Origin: an uncultured Peptostreptococcaceae bacterium
Lineage (GTDB): Bacteria; Bacillota; Clostridia; Peptostreptococcales; Anaerovoracaceae
Assembly (NCBI GenBank): GCA_905235115.1
Contig: CAJOKT010000001.1
Coordinates: 62,001 to 126,000, forward strand
Direction: 5' to 3'
DNA length: 64,000 bases
Below are positions 8,084-17,149 of this stretch, in pieces. The first letter of the stretch is position 1; every line of letters starts with the position of its first letter. The translations under genes were made by a program, and so were the position numbers. The notes beneath the pieces are model-generated. The model was given only the letters and a program-made list of their open reading frames with translations. It did no database searches and was not told where the DNA came from.

Positions 8084-10807
8084 ATGCAGAAGAATTTAGC
8101 TAAGACATATGATCCGAAAGAATTCGAGACCAGGATTTATGAGATGTGGGAGAACGAAGGACTTTTCAGGGCGGAGATCGACCCGGACAAGAAGCCCTTC
8201 ACCATCGTGATGCCGCCTCCGAACATCACTGGGCAGCTTCATATGGGACACGCCCTTGACCATACTCTTCAAGACTCCCTTACAAGGTACAAGAGGATGA
8301 AGGGCTATTCGGCCCTCTGGCTTCCAGGCTCAGACCACGCTTCAATAGCCACCGAAGTGAAGGTGGTGGAAAAGATCAGAAAAGAAGAGGGTCTTGAAAA
8401 GGAAGACCTGGGCCGCGAGGAGTTCCTTAAGCGTGCCTGGGCATGGAAGGAAGAATACGGCGGACGCATTACGAGGCAGTGCCGCAAACTGGGAGATTCC
8501 TGCGACTGGTCAAGGGAGAGATTCACCATGGACGAGGGATGTTCCAATGCCGTAAAGGAAGCCTTCATCAGGCTCTATGAGAAAGGACTTATCTACAGGG
8601 GAAACCGTCTCATCAACTGGTGTCCCACCTGCGGAACATCCCTGAGCGATGCTGAAGTAGAACACAATGACAAGGACGGCAATTACTGGTACTTCAGGTA
8701 TCCGTCGGTTGACGGATCTTTTGACGGAATAGTCGTCGCAACGTCACGTCCTGAGACCATGTTCAGCGATGAAGCCATCGCAGTGCGTGACGGAGATAAA
8801 AGATATGCCTCTCTCATCGGCAAAAAAGTATATCTTCCCATCATTAATAAAGAAATACCAATCATCGCAGACCCTTATCCGGATCCGGAAAAGGGCACCG
8901 GCGCAGTTAAGATCACTCCCGCTCACGACTTCAACGACTTCGAAGTGGGGCAGAGGCACGGGCTTCCCTGCGTGAGCTGCATCAATAAGAACGCCACTAT
9001 GAACGGCCTTGCAGGAAAGTATGAGGGCATGGACCGCTACGAGTGCCGCAAGGCATGGGTAAGGGATCTGGAAGATGCCGGATACCTTGTAAAGGTTGAG
9101 CGCATGGTGATCCCCGAGGGAGAATGTTACAGATGTCATTCTGCCATAGAACCCATGCTTTCCGATCAGTGGTTCGTAGCTATGGAAGAACTGGCCAGAC
9201 CTGCCATCGAGGCAGTAGAGAACGGAACATCCAGGTTCTTCCCGGACAGGTTCAAAAAGACATACCTTCACTGGCTTGAGGAGATCAAGGACTGGTGCAT
9301 CTCAAGGCAGCTTTGGTGGGGACACAGGATCCCTGCGTATTACTGCGATGAGTGCGGTGAGATAACAGTTGCCGCATCCATGCCTGAGAAGTGTCCCAAG
9401 TGCGGATGCACCCATCTCACCCAGGATCCTGACGTTCTGGACACATGGTTCTCCAGCGCACTCTGGCCCTTCTCCACACTGGGATGGCCCGAAAAGACCC
9501 CGGACCTGGATTATTTCTATCCGACCACTTCAATGATCACAGGATATGACATCATCTTCTTCTGGGTGGTCAGAATGATGTTCTCCGGTCTTGAATACAT
9601 GGGCGAGGTGCCTTTCTATGACATCTACATCCACGGTCTTGTCAGAGATGCCCAGGGCAGGAAGATGAGCAAGTCTCTCGGAAACGGCATCGATCCTCTT
9701 GAGATCATCGATCAGTATGGAGCGGACGCCCTGAGATTCATGCTTTCCAACGGTATCTCCCCGGGAAACGACATGAGATTCCAGACTGAAAAGATCGAAT
9801 CAGCGAGAAACTTTGCCAACAAGCTCTGGAACGCCTCCAGATTCGTCATCATGAACATCGAAGACGAGGAAGGAAACTTCAGAGAGATGGCACAGTGCTG
9901 CGATGACTGCTGCGGATGCGCATGCGCGGATACCACAGACTTCTCAAGGATCGCTCTTAAGGATGAGGACAAGTGGATGCTTAACCGCATCAACGACTGC
10001 ATCGAATATGTGGATCCCGCCATGGACAGATATGACACTGCCATGGCAGGACAGAGGATATATGATCTTATCTGGAACGAGTTCTGCGACTGGTACATAG
10101 AACTGGTGAAGCCCAGACTCTGGGGGGATGACGAAGAGGACAAGAAGACAGCCAGATTTGCTCTGGTCATGTGCTTAAAGAACATGCTGAAGCTTCTTCA
10201 TCCCTTCATGCCGTTCATCACAGAGGAGATCTGGAGCTATCTTCCCCACGGAGAAGGTGAGAAGAAGTATCTTATCTCCGAGTCCTGGCCTAAGGCTTCT
10301 CTTTCATATGTCTATCCCGAGGCCTCAAAAGTTCTTCAGACCACCATGGACGCAGTGAGAGCCATAAGGAACATAAAGGCAGAGAAGTCCGTTGCTCCAT
10401 CTGTCAAGATCAAAGCTGCGGTCCTTGCCGATGGAGAGAAAGAGGAACTTCTCAGAAGGGGAGAGAACTATCTGAAAAATCTCGGGAACATTACTGAACT
10501 CACCTTTGCACACTCCAAGGACGAGATCCCCGGGGATTCCGTTTCCGCGGTGATCGACGGAGCTGAGATCTACGTTCCCCTGGACGAACTGGTGGACTAC
10601 AACGAGGAGTTTGACAGACTCACAAAGGAGAAGGCCCGCCTTGAGGGCGAAGTGAAGAGATCCAATGGCATGCTCAGCAATCCCAACTTCGTGAACAAGG
10701 CTCCTGAGGCCAAGGTCCGGTCTGAGAAGGACAAACTTGTAAAATATGAGGAAATGCTTGACAAGGTGATCAAACAGCTTGAGATCGTGTCTCAGAAGGT
10801 CAGATGA
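8084..10807 (+). CDS. valS: Valine--tRNA ligase
   Basis: A 907-residue class I aminoacyl-tRNA synthetase that charges tRNA-Val. HMGH (residues 53-56, in PPPNITGQLHMGH) and KMSKS (527-531) are the catalytic signatures; the CP1 editing domain, a CPTCG and a CPKCG zinc-type knuckle, the anticodon-binding domain and a C-terminal coiled coil (about 840-907) follow in order. AAAGGAG at 8069-8074 is the RBS. There is no T-box leader because only 13 bases separate it from mntP. Odd feature: residues 605-614 read CCDDCCGCAC, six cysteines in ten residues, inserted where the catalytic core joins the anticodon-binding domain. The stop overlaps folC by ATGA. Confidence 0.98.
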   Translation: MQKNLAKTYDPKEFETRIYEMWENEGLFRAEIDPDKKPFTIVMPPPNITGQLHMGHALDHTLQDSLTRYKRMKGYSALWLPGSDHASIATEVKVVEKIRKEEGLEKEDLGREEFLKRAWAWKEEYGGRITRQCRKLGDSCDWSRERFTMDEGCSNAVKEAFIRLYEKGLIYRGNRLINWCPTCGTSLSDAEVEHNDKDGNYWYFRYPSVDGSFDGIVVATSRPETMFSDEAIAVRDGDKRYASLIGKKVYLPIINKEIPIIADPYPDPEKGTGAVKITPAHDFNDFEVGQRHGLPCVSCINKNATMNGLAGKYEGMDRYECRKAWVRDLEDAGYLVKVERMVIPEGECYRCHSAIEPMLSDQWFVAMEELARPAIEAVENGTSRFFPDRFKKTYLHWLEEIKDWCISRQLWWGHRIPAYYCDECGEITVAASMPEKCPKCGCTHLTQDPDVLDTWFSSALWPFSTLGWPEKTPDLDYFYPTTSMITGYDIIFFWVVRMMFSGLEYMGEVPFYDIYIHGLVRDAQGRKMSKSLGNGIDPLEIIDQYGADALRFMLSNGISPGNDMRFQTEKIESARNFANKLWNASRFVIMNIEDEEGNFREMAQCCDDCCGCACADTTDFSRIALKDEDKWMLNRINDCIEYVDPAMDRYDTAMAGQRIYDLIWNEFCDWYIELVKPRLWGDDEEDKKTARFALVMCLKNMLKLLHPFMPFITEEIWSYLPHGEGEKKYLISESWPKASLSYVYPEASKVLQTTMDAVRAIRNIKAEKSVAPSVKIKAAVLADGEKEELLRRGENYLKNLGNITELTFAHSKDEIPGDSVSAVIDGAEIYVPLDELVDYNEEFDRLTKEKARLEGEVKRSNGMLSNPNFVNKAPEAKVRSEKDKLVKYEEMLDKVIKQLEIVSQKVR

Positions 10808-12084
10808 TGGACGCAGTTTCCAGGATACACGAATTTGAAAAGTTCGGGAGCGTACTGGGCCTTGAGAGGATGAATTCACTCATGAAGGAACTGGGAGACC
10901 CGCAGGATGGACTTAAGTACATCCATGTGGCCGGAACCAACGGCAAGGGCTCGGTATGCAAGTACATATACGAAGTGCTTGAAGCCCAGGGGTACAGGGT
11001 GGGACTTTATACCTCCCCGTTCCTCACTGTCTTCAACGAGAGAATCGAATTCGATCATGAGTACATCTCAGACGAGGATCTTGCAAAATATACAGACATG
11101 GTCCTGGATAAGGTGAAGGTCATTACTGACAGGGGAGAGGATTCTCCCACCGAGTTCGAAGTCATAACTGCCGTGGCTTTTCTCTATTTCAGAGAAAAGA
11201 AGGCAGATCTTGTGGTGCTGGAAGTTGGCCTGGGCGGAACAGGGGACTCAACAAACATCATCAAGAATCCTCTCTGCTCAGTCATAACATCCATTTCCTT
11301 CGATCATACGGACAGACTGGGAAACACCCTGGCAGAGATCGCAGGGAACAAGGCCGGCATCATCAAGGAAGGATGCCCGGTGGTTACGTCGTCCCGGGCT
11401 GAGGAGGCTCTTGAAGTGTTCAGGAAGAAAGCTTCAGAGACCGGGTCTGAGTATTTTGAGACAAAAGACACAGAAGTGAACATCATAAGCGAGACTCTGG
11501 AAGGAACCAGATTCGATGCTTTTACCGGAAACGCCTATTACGGGCTGGAGATCTCCATGAAGGGCGAGCACCAGGTGGAGAACGCTGTATGCGCTCTTAA
11601 GGCTATTGAAGTGCTTCAGGACTTCCACGATGTGGAGATAAGCCCTGACGCCATATATCAGGGGTTGAAGAACGCTGTTCAGATCGGCAGATTCGAGATA
11701 ATGAGAAGACAGCCTCTTGTCATAATCGACGGCGCCCACAATCCGGACGGCGCAAGGACTCTCAAGGAGGCTTGCCAAAAGCTTCTTCCCGGAAGAAATA
11801 TCCTCATGCTTACAGGCATGCTCAGAGATAAAGATACTGAGGGGATACTCAGGGAATTCCTTGAGATTGCCCATGATTTCATCGTGACGGAACCAGGCAA
11901 TCCCAGAAAGATGACTGCAGATGAGCTTAAGTGCGAAATAGAGGCCCTTGGCGGAAAAGCTGAGTCTTATTCAGAGCCTGACAAAGCACTGGATGAGGCT
12001 CTTGATTCGGCAAATAACTATGACTGTCTTGTGTGTGCAGGTTCACTTTACCTGATCGGGCACCTGAGAGCTAGGTTGATATAA
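10804..12084 (+). CDS. folC: Folylpolyglutamate synthase / dihydrofolate synthase
   Basis: A 426-residue Mur-ligase-type enzyme that adds glutamate to dihydropteroate and/or to folates using ATP. Residues 38-52 (YIHVAGTNGKGSVCKY) contain the P-loop, VLEVGLGGTGDSTN and SFDHTDRLGNTLAEIAGNKAGI are FolC core motifs, and IIDGAHNPDGARTL opens the C-terminal domain. The ATG ATG start offers two positions (10804 and 10807); 10804 gives the ATGA overlap with valS, as in the common valS-folC pairing of Firmicutes. The last codon is followed immediately by the ThrE-family start, so the three genes are one transcript. Confidence 0.95.
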   Translation: MMDAVSRIHEFEKFGSVLGLERMNSLMKELGDPQDGLKYIHVAGTNGKGSVCKYIYEVLEAQGYRVGLYTSPFLTVFNERIEFDHEYISDEDLAKYTDMVLDKVKVITDRGEDSPTEFEVITAVAFLYFREKKADLVVLEVGLGGTGDSTNIIKNPLCSVITSISFDHTDRLGNTLAEIAGNKAGIIKEGCPVVTSSRAEEALEVFRKKASETGSEYFETKDTEVNIISETLEGTRFDAFTGNAYYGLEISMKGEHQVENAVCALKAIEVLQDFHDVEISPDAIYQGLKNAVQIGRFEIMRRQPLVIIDGAHNPDGARTLKEACQKLLPGRNILMLTGMLRDKDTEGILREFLEIAHDFIVTEPGNPRKMTADELKCEIEALGGKAESYSEPDKALDEALDSANNYDCLVCAGSLYLIGHLRARLI

Positions 12085-13350
12085 ATGGATTATAGTAAAC
12101 TCCTTCAAATCGTCCTGGATATAGCAGAAGAGATGCTGGTGGCCGGCGCCGAGGTCAGCAGAGTGGAGGAAAGCGTGGAAAGAATGCTTTCTGCCTACGG
12201 CTGCCCTTTCGAAAGGATCAATGTTTTCATCATCACCACCAACATCCAGACAACTTTTGAGGATCCGGACGGAAACATCATTACACAGATCAGGCGGGTC
12301 AAAAGAAATGACACCAATTTCGACAGGCTGGACTATCTGAATGATCTTTCCAGATATATTTGCGATTACAGACCCGGCATCGACGAGATCAGGGACAGAT
12401 ATCTTAAGGTCATGGACAGACCGCAGCATTCTCTGCTTGTCAAGTATCTCAGCGCATCTCTGGTGGCAGGGGCCTTCACTGTGTTCTTCGGAGGATCTTT
12501 TCTGGACGGTCTCTTCGCCTTGGGCATAGGTGCAGTTATAGCCTTTCTGCAGCGGTATCTCAAAAAATTCAATGAGAACCAGCTTGCACTGACATTCACC
12601 ACTGCACTGATCTCAGGCTTGATCACGGTCATACTGTTTTCAGGCGGGATGGCAGATATGAACTATATCCTGATAGGACAGATAATGCTTCTGATCCCGG
12701 GTCTTGCCCTTACCAATTCCGTAAGAGACATGCTTCTGGGTGATATAGCTACGGGAAGCGTTAGGCTTTTGAATGCGCTGGTCACAGCGGGAGCCATAGG
12801 ACTTGGCGTGGCGCCGCCCCTTGCTCTTACGAGACTTTTCGCAAGGATATTTTCCCTGGAACTTTCCATCCCGGTCATTTCCTCCGCGGACAGGACAGGC
12901 TTTTATCTTTACGCGGTTCAGATAGTCATGGCTTTCCTGGGAACACTTGGATATGCGCTTCTTATAAACACTTCAAGAAGACAGTCCGTAACAGGAGGTC
13001 TGGGCGGAGCAGCTGCCTGGGGGCTGTATCTTTTGTTCCATGAGTATTTCGGAGGGATCTTCATCCCTACGGTCCTTGCCGCTGTGTTCATAGGTTTTTT
13101 TGCTGAGATCATGGCCAGAAAGAACAAGGCTCCGGCTACCATATTCATAACCTCCGCTTCCATCATACTGGTCCCCGGGTCCGCGCTCTACTACTTCGTG
13201 GAGAGGCTTATTGACGAAGACTATACCGCTGCCTTCATGTACGGAAGGACAGCGCTGAGCGTGGCAGTGGCCATATCCATCGGGCTTGTGTTCACAGCCA
13301 TTATTTACCGGTTCTATTTGAAGATCAGATCAGGTGGTGCAAATGCTTAG
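12085..13350 (+). CDS. ThrE-type threonine/serine exporter family protein (fused form)
   Basis: A 421-residue protein with the two ThrE domains in one chain: a soluble N-terminal part (about 1-110, starting LLQIVLDIAEEMLVAGAEVSRVE, the family hallmark) with a first set of membrane helices to about 265, then a second helix bundle (about 270-415) equivalent to the small ThrE_2 subunit. Roughly ten hydrophobic segments are visible. Corynebacterium ThrE exports threonine and serine; other members carry other small acids, so the substrate is uncertain. It starts one base after the folC stop. Its end overlaps the next gene by 8 bases. Confidence 0.85.
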   Translation: MDYSKLLQIVLDIAEEMLVAGAEVSRVEESVERMLSAYGCPFERINVFIITTNIQTTFEDPDGNIITQIRRVKRNDTNFDRLDYLNDLSRYICDYRPGIDEIRDRYLKVMDRPQHSLLVKYLSASLVAGAFTVFFGGSFLDGLFALGIGAVIAFLQRYLKKFNENQLALTFTTALISGLITVILFSGGMADMNYILIGQIMLLIPGLALTNSVRDMLLGDIATGSVRLLNALVTAGAIGLGVAPPLALTRLFARIFSLELSIPVISSADRTGFYLYAVQIVMAFLGTLGYALLINTSRRQSVTGGLGGAAAWGLYLLFHEYFGGIFIPTVLAAVFIGFFAEIMARKNKAPATIFITSASIILVPGSALYYFVERLIDEDYTAAFMYGRTALSVAVAISIGLVFTAIIYRFYLKIRSGGANA

Positions 13351-13783
13351 ATTCATGTTAAAGGAAACCGATGAATACGACCGTCTGGCGGAGTTCATGA
13401 CCAGATTCGGTCTGGACTTAAGCGATAAAGACAGGGTGGGCGATCAGGTGCTCAAATGCTGGAAGGTGGTCCAGGAACCCGATTTTCTCACAGGGGGAAT
13501 AATCCTGTCCAAGAGGCAGGGGGAGTTCATCCTCGACGGTATTGCCGTGGACGCGCCTCTCAGGAGGACAGGCATGGGAAGGATCATGGTAAACAAGCTC
13601 GTCACAGAGGTCAGGAAGCTGGATGGCAAAAGGATCTATCTTGCCGCAAAAGACCCGGAATTCTTCGAGAAGGTGGGTTTCTCCGAAGTTGAAGGGAATG
13701 AGGCCGGCAATCTATTTACCTGCTCCGGCTGCGGTCAGAAAGGGGATACCTGCTTCCCAAGGATAATGAAGATGGAACTTTAG
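13343..13783 (+). CDS. GNAT family N-acetyltransferase
   Basis: A 146-residue small acetyltransferase. The central segment FILDGIAVDAPLRRTGMGRIMV carries the acetyl-CoA-binding R-x-x-G-x-G motif (RRTGMG), and DPEFFEKVGFSEV is the typical C-terminal strand. The C-terminal tail adds CSGCGQKGDTC, a compact cysteine group that may bind metal (inference). ATG 13343 is preceded by AGGTGG and gives an 8-base overlap with the exporter stop, the coupling seen repeatedly in this window; GTG codons at 13334 and 13337 are alternative starts. The substrate is unknown. Confidence 0.8.
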   Translation: MLRFMLKETDEYDRLAEFMTRFGLDLSDKDRVGDQVLKCWKVVQEPDFLTGGIILSKRQGEFILDGIAVDAPLRRTGMGRIMVNKLVTEVRKLDGKRIYLAAKDPEFFEKVGFSEVEGNEAGNLFTCSGCGQKGDTCFPRIMKMEL

Positions 13784-13791
13784 TTCTTCCC

Positions 13792-13819
13792 TTGATTTTT
13801 TAATTGACAGGGCTATAAT
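13792..13819 (+). promoter_or_regulatory. Probable glyA promoter
   Basis: TTGATT at 13792-13797, 16-base spacer, perfect TATAAT at 13814-13819. The predicted leader of about 80 bases includes a small hairpin (TTTTGC-TGC-GCAAAA) and ends with AAAGGA before ATG 13905. I recognise no riboswitch in it. Confidence 0.6.
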
Positions 13820-13904
13820 TATAGTGTCAGAATTTGGATTTTTTGCTGCGCAAAAGATCCATGATTTATGAAGATCTCAGATACAGAAAGGAAAGGATCG
13901 GATC

Positions 13905-15155
13905 ATGTACGACGAATATAATCGCGCAAATTATGAATTAATTCAGAAGACTTCCCCCATCGTCGGAGGACTTATCCAGAAGGAATTCGAGAGACAGAGC
14001 AATAACATCGAGCTTATCGCTTCTGAAAACTATTGCTCCGAAGCAGTCCTTGCAGCCTGCGGAAGCTGCCTTTCATGGAAATATGCTGAAGGTTATCCTT
14101 CGGGAAGGCCCACCGGAAACAACGGAAGATACTACGGCGGATGTGAGATCGTTGACCAGATCGAGCAGTACTGCTGTGAGGTATGGCAGAAGGTCTTCGA
14201 TACTGACTATCACGTAAATGTTCAGCCACATTCCGGCTCTCAGGCTAACTTTGCAGCCTATAAGGCTCTTCTCAACGTAGGTGATACGATCCTGAGCTTC
14301 GACCTTGACCACGGCGGACATCTTACCCACGGCTCCAGCGTCAACTTCAGCGGAAATCTGTATCACATGGAGTTTTACGATGTAAACGAAGAAGGATACA
14401 TCGACATGGAGAGCGTAAGGAAGAAGGCACTCGAATGCCATCCCAAGCTTATCCTTACAGGAGCGTCCGCATATTCCAGGATCATCGACTTCAAAGCATT
14501 CTCCGAGATCGCAAAGGAAGTCGGAGCATACTTCATGGTAGACATGGCCCACATCGCAGGCCTCGTGGCAGGCGGAGTTCATCCTTCTCCCTTCGGATAT
14601 GCTGATATCGTGACGACGACCACACACAAGACCTTAAGAGGACCCAGAGGAGGCCTGATCTTTGCCAAGCCCATCGAAGTGGACGGCAAGCCTCTCCACA
14701 AGAGAGTGGACTCCGCGGTATTCCCCTATGCACAGGGAGGCCCCCTGGAGCATATCATAGCAGCCAAGGCGGTATGCGCTGAAGAAGCTCTTCGTCCCGA
14801 ATTCAAGGACTATGCAAAGAAGGTAGTCGAGAACTGCGCTGCACTCTGCGACGAGTTCCTGAAGCTGGGATACAAGGTGGTCACCGGAGGAACGGACAAC
14901 CATCTGATCCTTCTTGATCTGTCTGATGAACCCTTCAGCGGCAAGGTCCTTCAGGAGAGGTGTGACGAAAGAGGCATCACCCTTAACAAAAACTGTGTTC
15001 CCAATGAGAAGCGTTCACCTATGCAGACCTCCGGCGTAAGGATAGGGACTGCAGCCATGACCACGAGAGGTTATGAGGCTGATGACTTCAGGGCAGCGGT
15101 AAGAAAGATCGATGCCATCATCAAGGAGCTCAGAGAAGAGTACAAAGACAAATAG
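13905..15155 (+). CDS. glyA: Serine hydroxymethyltransferase
   Basis: A 416-residue PLP enzyme that converts serine and tetrahydrofolate to glycine and 5,10-methylene-tetrahydrofolate. Family motifs are SNNIELIASENYCSEAVL near residue 30, YAEGYPSGRPTGNNGRYYGG, the PLP-lysine block VVTTTTHKTLRGPRGG (about 222-237) and a C-terminal SGVRIGTAAMTTRG. The chain is of normal length. It has its own promoter and follows folC, so two folate-linked enzymes lie in this region. An RBS (AAAGGA) lies about 8 bases before the ATG. A phosphate transporter starts 27 bases downstream. Confidence 0.97.
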   Translation: MYDEYNRANYELIQKTSPIVGGLIQKEFERQSNNIELIASENYCSEAVLAACGSCLSWKYAEGYPSGRPTGNNGRYYGGCEIVDQIEQYCCEVWQKVFDTDYHVNVQPHSGSQANFAAYKALLNVGDTILSFDLDHGGHLTHGSSVNFSGNLYHMEFYDVNEEGYIDMESVRKKALECHPKLILTGASAYSRIIDFKAFSEIAKEVGAYFMVDMAHIAGLVAGGVHPSPFGYADIVTTTTHKTLRGPRGGLIFAKPIEVDGKPLHKRVDSAVFPYAQGGPLEHIIAAKAVCAEEALRPEFKDYAKKVVENCAALCDEFLKLGYKVVTGGTDNHLILLDLSDEPFSGKVLQERCDERGITLNKNCVPNEKRSPMQTSGVRIGTAAMTTRGYEADDFRAAVRKIDAIIKELREEYKDK

Positions 15156-15182
15156 GTGAATTGATTCAGGGAGACGTTACCG

Positions 15183-17036
15183 ATGGTAGTATTTTACAGA
15201 ATAATCGCTCTCCTGGGCGGTCTGTCCATGTTTCTCTACGGCATGAGAGTCATGGGAGACGGACTGAAGGCCAGTTCGGGAGGCGCCATGAAGGAAGCTT
15301 TGTCAAAGGTCACCAACAGCCCTGCGCTTAGTTTTTTGCTGGGTGTTCTGGTCACCTGCGTCATCCAGAGCTCCACCGCCACTATCGTTTTAACGGTAGG
15401 TCTGGTCGGAGCCGGTTTCCTCACATTCAGACAATCCATCGGCATCGTTCTGGGCGCCAACGTGGGAACAGCCATCACAGCGCAGATCATCAGGCTCATG
15501 GACCTGAGATCCGCGGAAGACAGCATACTCTACTTCTTCAAGGCGGATAATCTGGCGCCCCTTGCCCTCATCATAGGCATAGTGCTCATAATGTTCTCAA
15601 GGAGAGGATCCCACAAAAACATGGGCAACATAGCCTGCGGTTTTGGTATCCTCTTCATGGGACTGCTCTATATGTCGAGCGCCGTGGCTGCTTTCTCAGA
15701 TAAGATGTCGGGGCTGCTCGTTTCTTTTGAAAACAATTATTTCCTGCAGTTCCTCTCAGGTGTGGGAGTCACTGCCATTATCCAGTCATCATCTGCTGTT
15801 GTCGGTATCATCCAGTCCATCGCGTCATCCATCGGAGTGGAGCTTAACGGCATATTCGCTGTTATCATCGGAGTCAACATCGGAGACTGCCTCACCACCT
15901 ACATAGTCTGCCATATAGGCGCCAACACAGAGCAAAAAAGAACAGCCACTGTGCATGTCATCTATAATATCTGCGCGGCGGCCCTGATCATCATCGCGCT
16001 TATCATACTCAGGACCACCGGCATCCTTTCCGATGAGATATGGAAAATGTCTCTGGATTCCGGAGGCGTGGCCAATGTACACGGCATTTTCAGACTTGTT
16101 CCGGCGGTTATTTTCCTTCCTCTGTCAGGCGTATTTGCGGCCATCGCTGAGAAGCTTATACCAGATGTCCCGAAGGAGCAGGAGGACATCGAGATAGAGC
16201 AGGCGCTGAACGAGCTGGATCCTCTTCTTGTCACATCTCCGGTACTGGCTCTTTCACAGGTGTCTCATCTCATCGGGCACATGAGCGACATTGCTCTGCA
16301 CAACTACGATGCCTGCGTCATGCAGATCTATGAATACGATCCTGCCAGAGATGACAGGATCAATCAGCGCGAGATCATTCTGGACAGGGTCATAGACAAA
16401 GCCAACGAATATGTGGTGTCCATTTCACCTCATGTCGTTCGTGACCGTGACAACCGTAATCAGAACTTCCAGATAAAGGCTCTGAGATGTTTTGAGAGAA
16501 TAGGGGACCTGGCGGTAAATATCACCAAGGCCGTGGACATCTTAAGAGACAACGGTCTTCAGCTGACCGAATATGCAAAGACTGAACTCAGGCTGGCGGT
16601 GGATGCTATCTATGAGATCCTGGATCTTGTCCAGAAAGCATACAAGGAGAACAGCGCTGAACTGGCAAGAAAGGTGGAACCTTTTGAGGAGGTTATAGAC
16701 GACCTGATCGATACCCTGAACTCAAGGCATGTGTACAGGATGATGAAGAACATCTGTGATCCAGTGACAGGCATCCAGTATCAGGCCATCCTCCAGAATC
16801 TGGAGCATATATCCGACATGTGTTCGGATCTTGCAATCTACATTCTGCAGCTTTCTGATCCGGAGGTCATCGGTAACGAACATGATTACATCCATGAGCT
16901 CCATCATTCCGGGAATCCCGAGTATCAGGCGGTGTATAAGGAACAATATAGGAAGTATTTCGGAGCCCTCGATGAGCTTCCGTTCAAGGAAGACGGGGCC
17001 CTTAAGGAAGGTCCTGAACAACTGAGTTTCACCTAA
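15183..17036 (+). CDS. Na/Pi cotransporter family protein with PhoU-like C-terminal domain
   Basis: A 617-residue protein. The N-terminal half (about 1-320) holds two inverted transport repeats, each with the signature QSS: VIQSSTATIVLTVGLVGAGF near residue 60 and IIQSSSAVVGIIQSIASS near 200, as in NptA-type sodium/phosphate symporters. The C-terminal part (about 345-590) is helical and PhoU-like, with conserved acidic and His positions (for example CFERIGDLAVNITKA). It probably imports or exports phosphate with Na+. GGGAG upstream is the RBS. An intrinsic terminator follows, so it ends this transcription unit. Confidence 0.9.
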   Translation: MVVFYRIIALLGGLSMFLYGMRVMGDGLKASSGGAMKEALSKVTNSPALSFLLGVLVTCVIQSSTATIVLTVGLVGAGFLTFRQSIGIVLGANVGTAITAQIIRLMDLRSAEDSILYFFKADNLAPLALIIGIVLIMFSRRGSHKNMGNIACGFGILFMGLLYMSSAVAAFSDKMSGLLVSFENNYFLQFLSGVGVTAIIQSSSAVVGIIQSIASSIGVELNGIFAVIIGVNIGDCLTTYIVCHIGANTEQKRTATVHVIYNICAAALIIIALIILRTTGILSDEIWKMSLDSGGVANVHGIFRLVPAVIFLPLSGVFAAIAEKLIPDVPKEQEDIEIEQALNELDPLLVTSPVLALSQVSHLIGHMSDIALHNYDACVMQIYEYDPARDDRINQREIILDRVIDKANEYVVSISPHVVRDRDNRNQNFQIKALRCFERIGDLAVNITKAVDILRDNGLQLTEYAKTELRLAVDAIYEILDLVQKAYKENSAELARKVEPFEEVIDDLIDTLNSRHVYRMMKNICDPVTGIQYQAILQNLEHISDMCSDLAIYILQLSDPEVIGNEHDYIHELHHSGNPEYQAVYKEQYRKYFGALDELPFKEDGALKEGPEQLSFT

Positions 17037-17062
17037 AAGCCAAACCACAATATTTTGTATCT

Positions 17063-17089
17063 AAAAAGCCATTTCATAGTGGCTTTTTT
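17063..17089 (+). terminator. Intrinsic terminator after the Na/Pi cotransporter
   Basis: AAAAAGCCA (17063-17071) pairs with TGGCTTTTT (17080-17088) around an 8-base loop, ending in a T run. The A run on the other side makes it potentially bidirectional. A plausible plsX promoter (TTTTTG 17094-17099, 17-base spacer, TATAAA 17117-17122) lies immediately downstream. Confidence 0.8.
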
Positions 17090-17149
17090 GTGCTTTTTGT
17101 GGTAGAATATATTCTGTATAAATATGTATCGGACATGAAAGGACAACTC

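Noticed and set aside
17090-17149. Upstream GTG start for plsX
   Set aside because: It lies next to the terminator T run and adds 20 residues absent from the family; ATG 17150 has an RBS and the conserved N-terminus.
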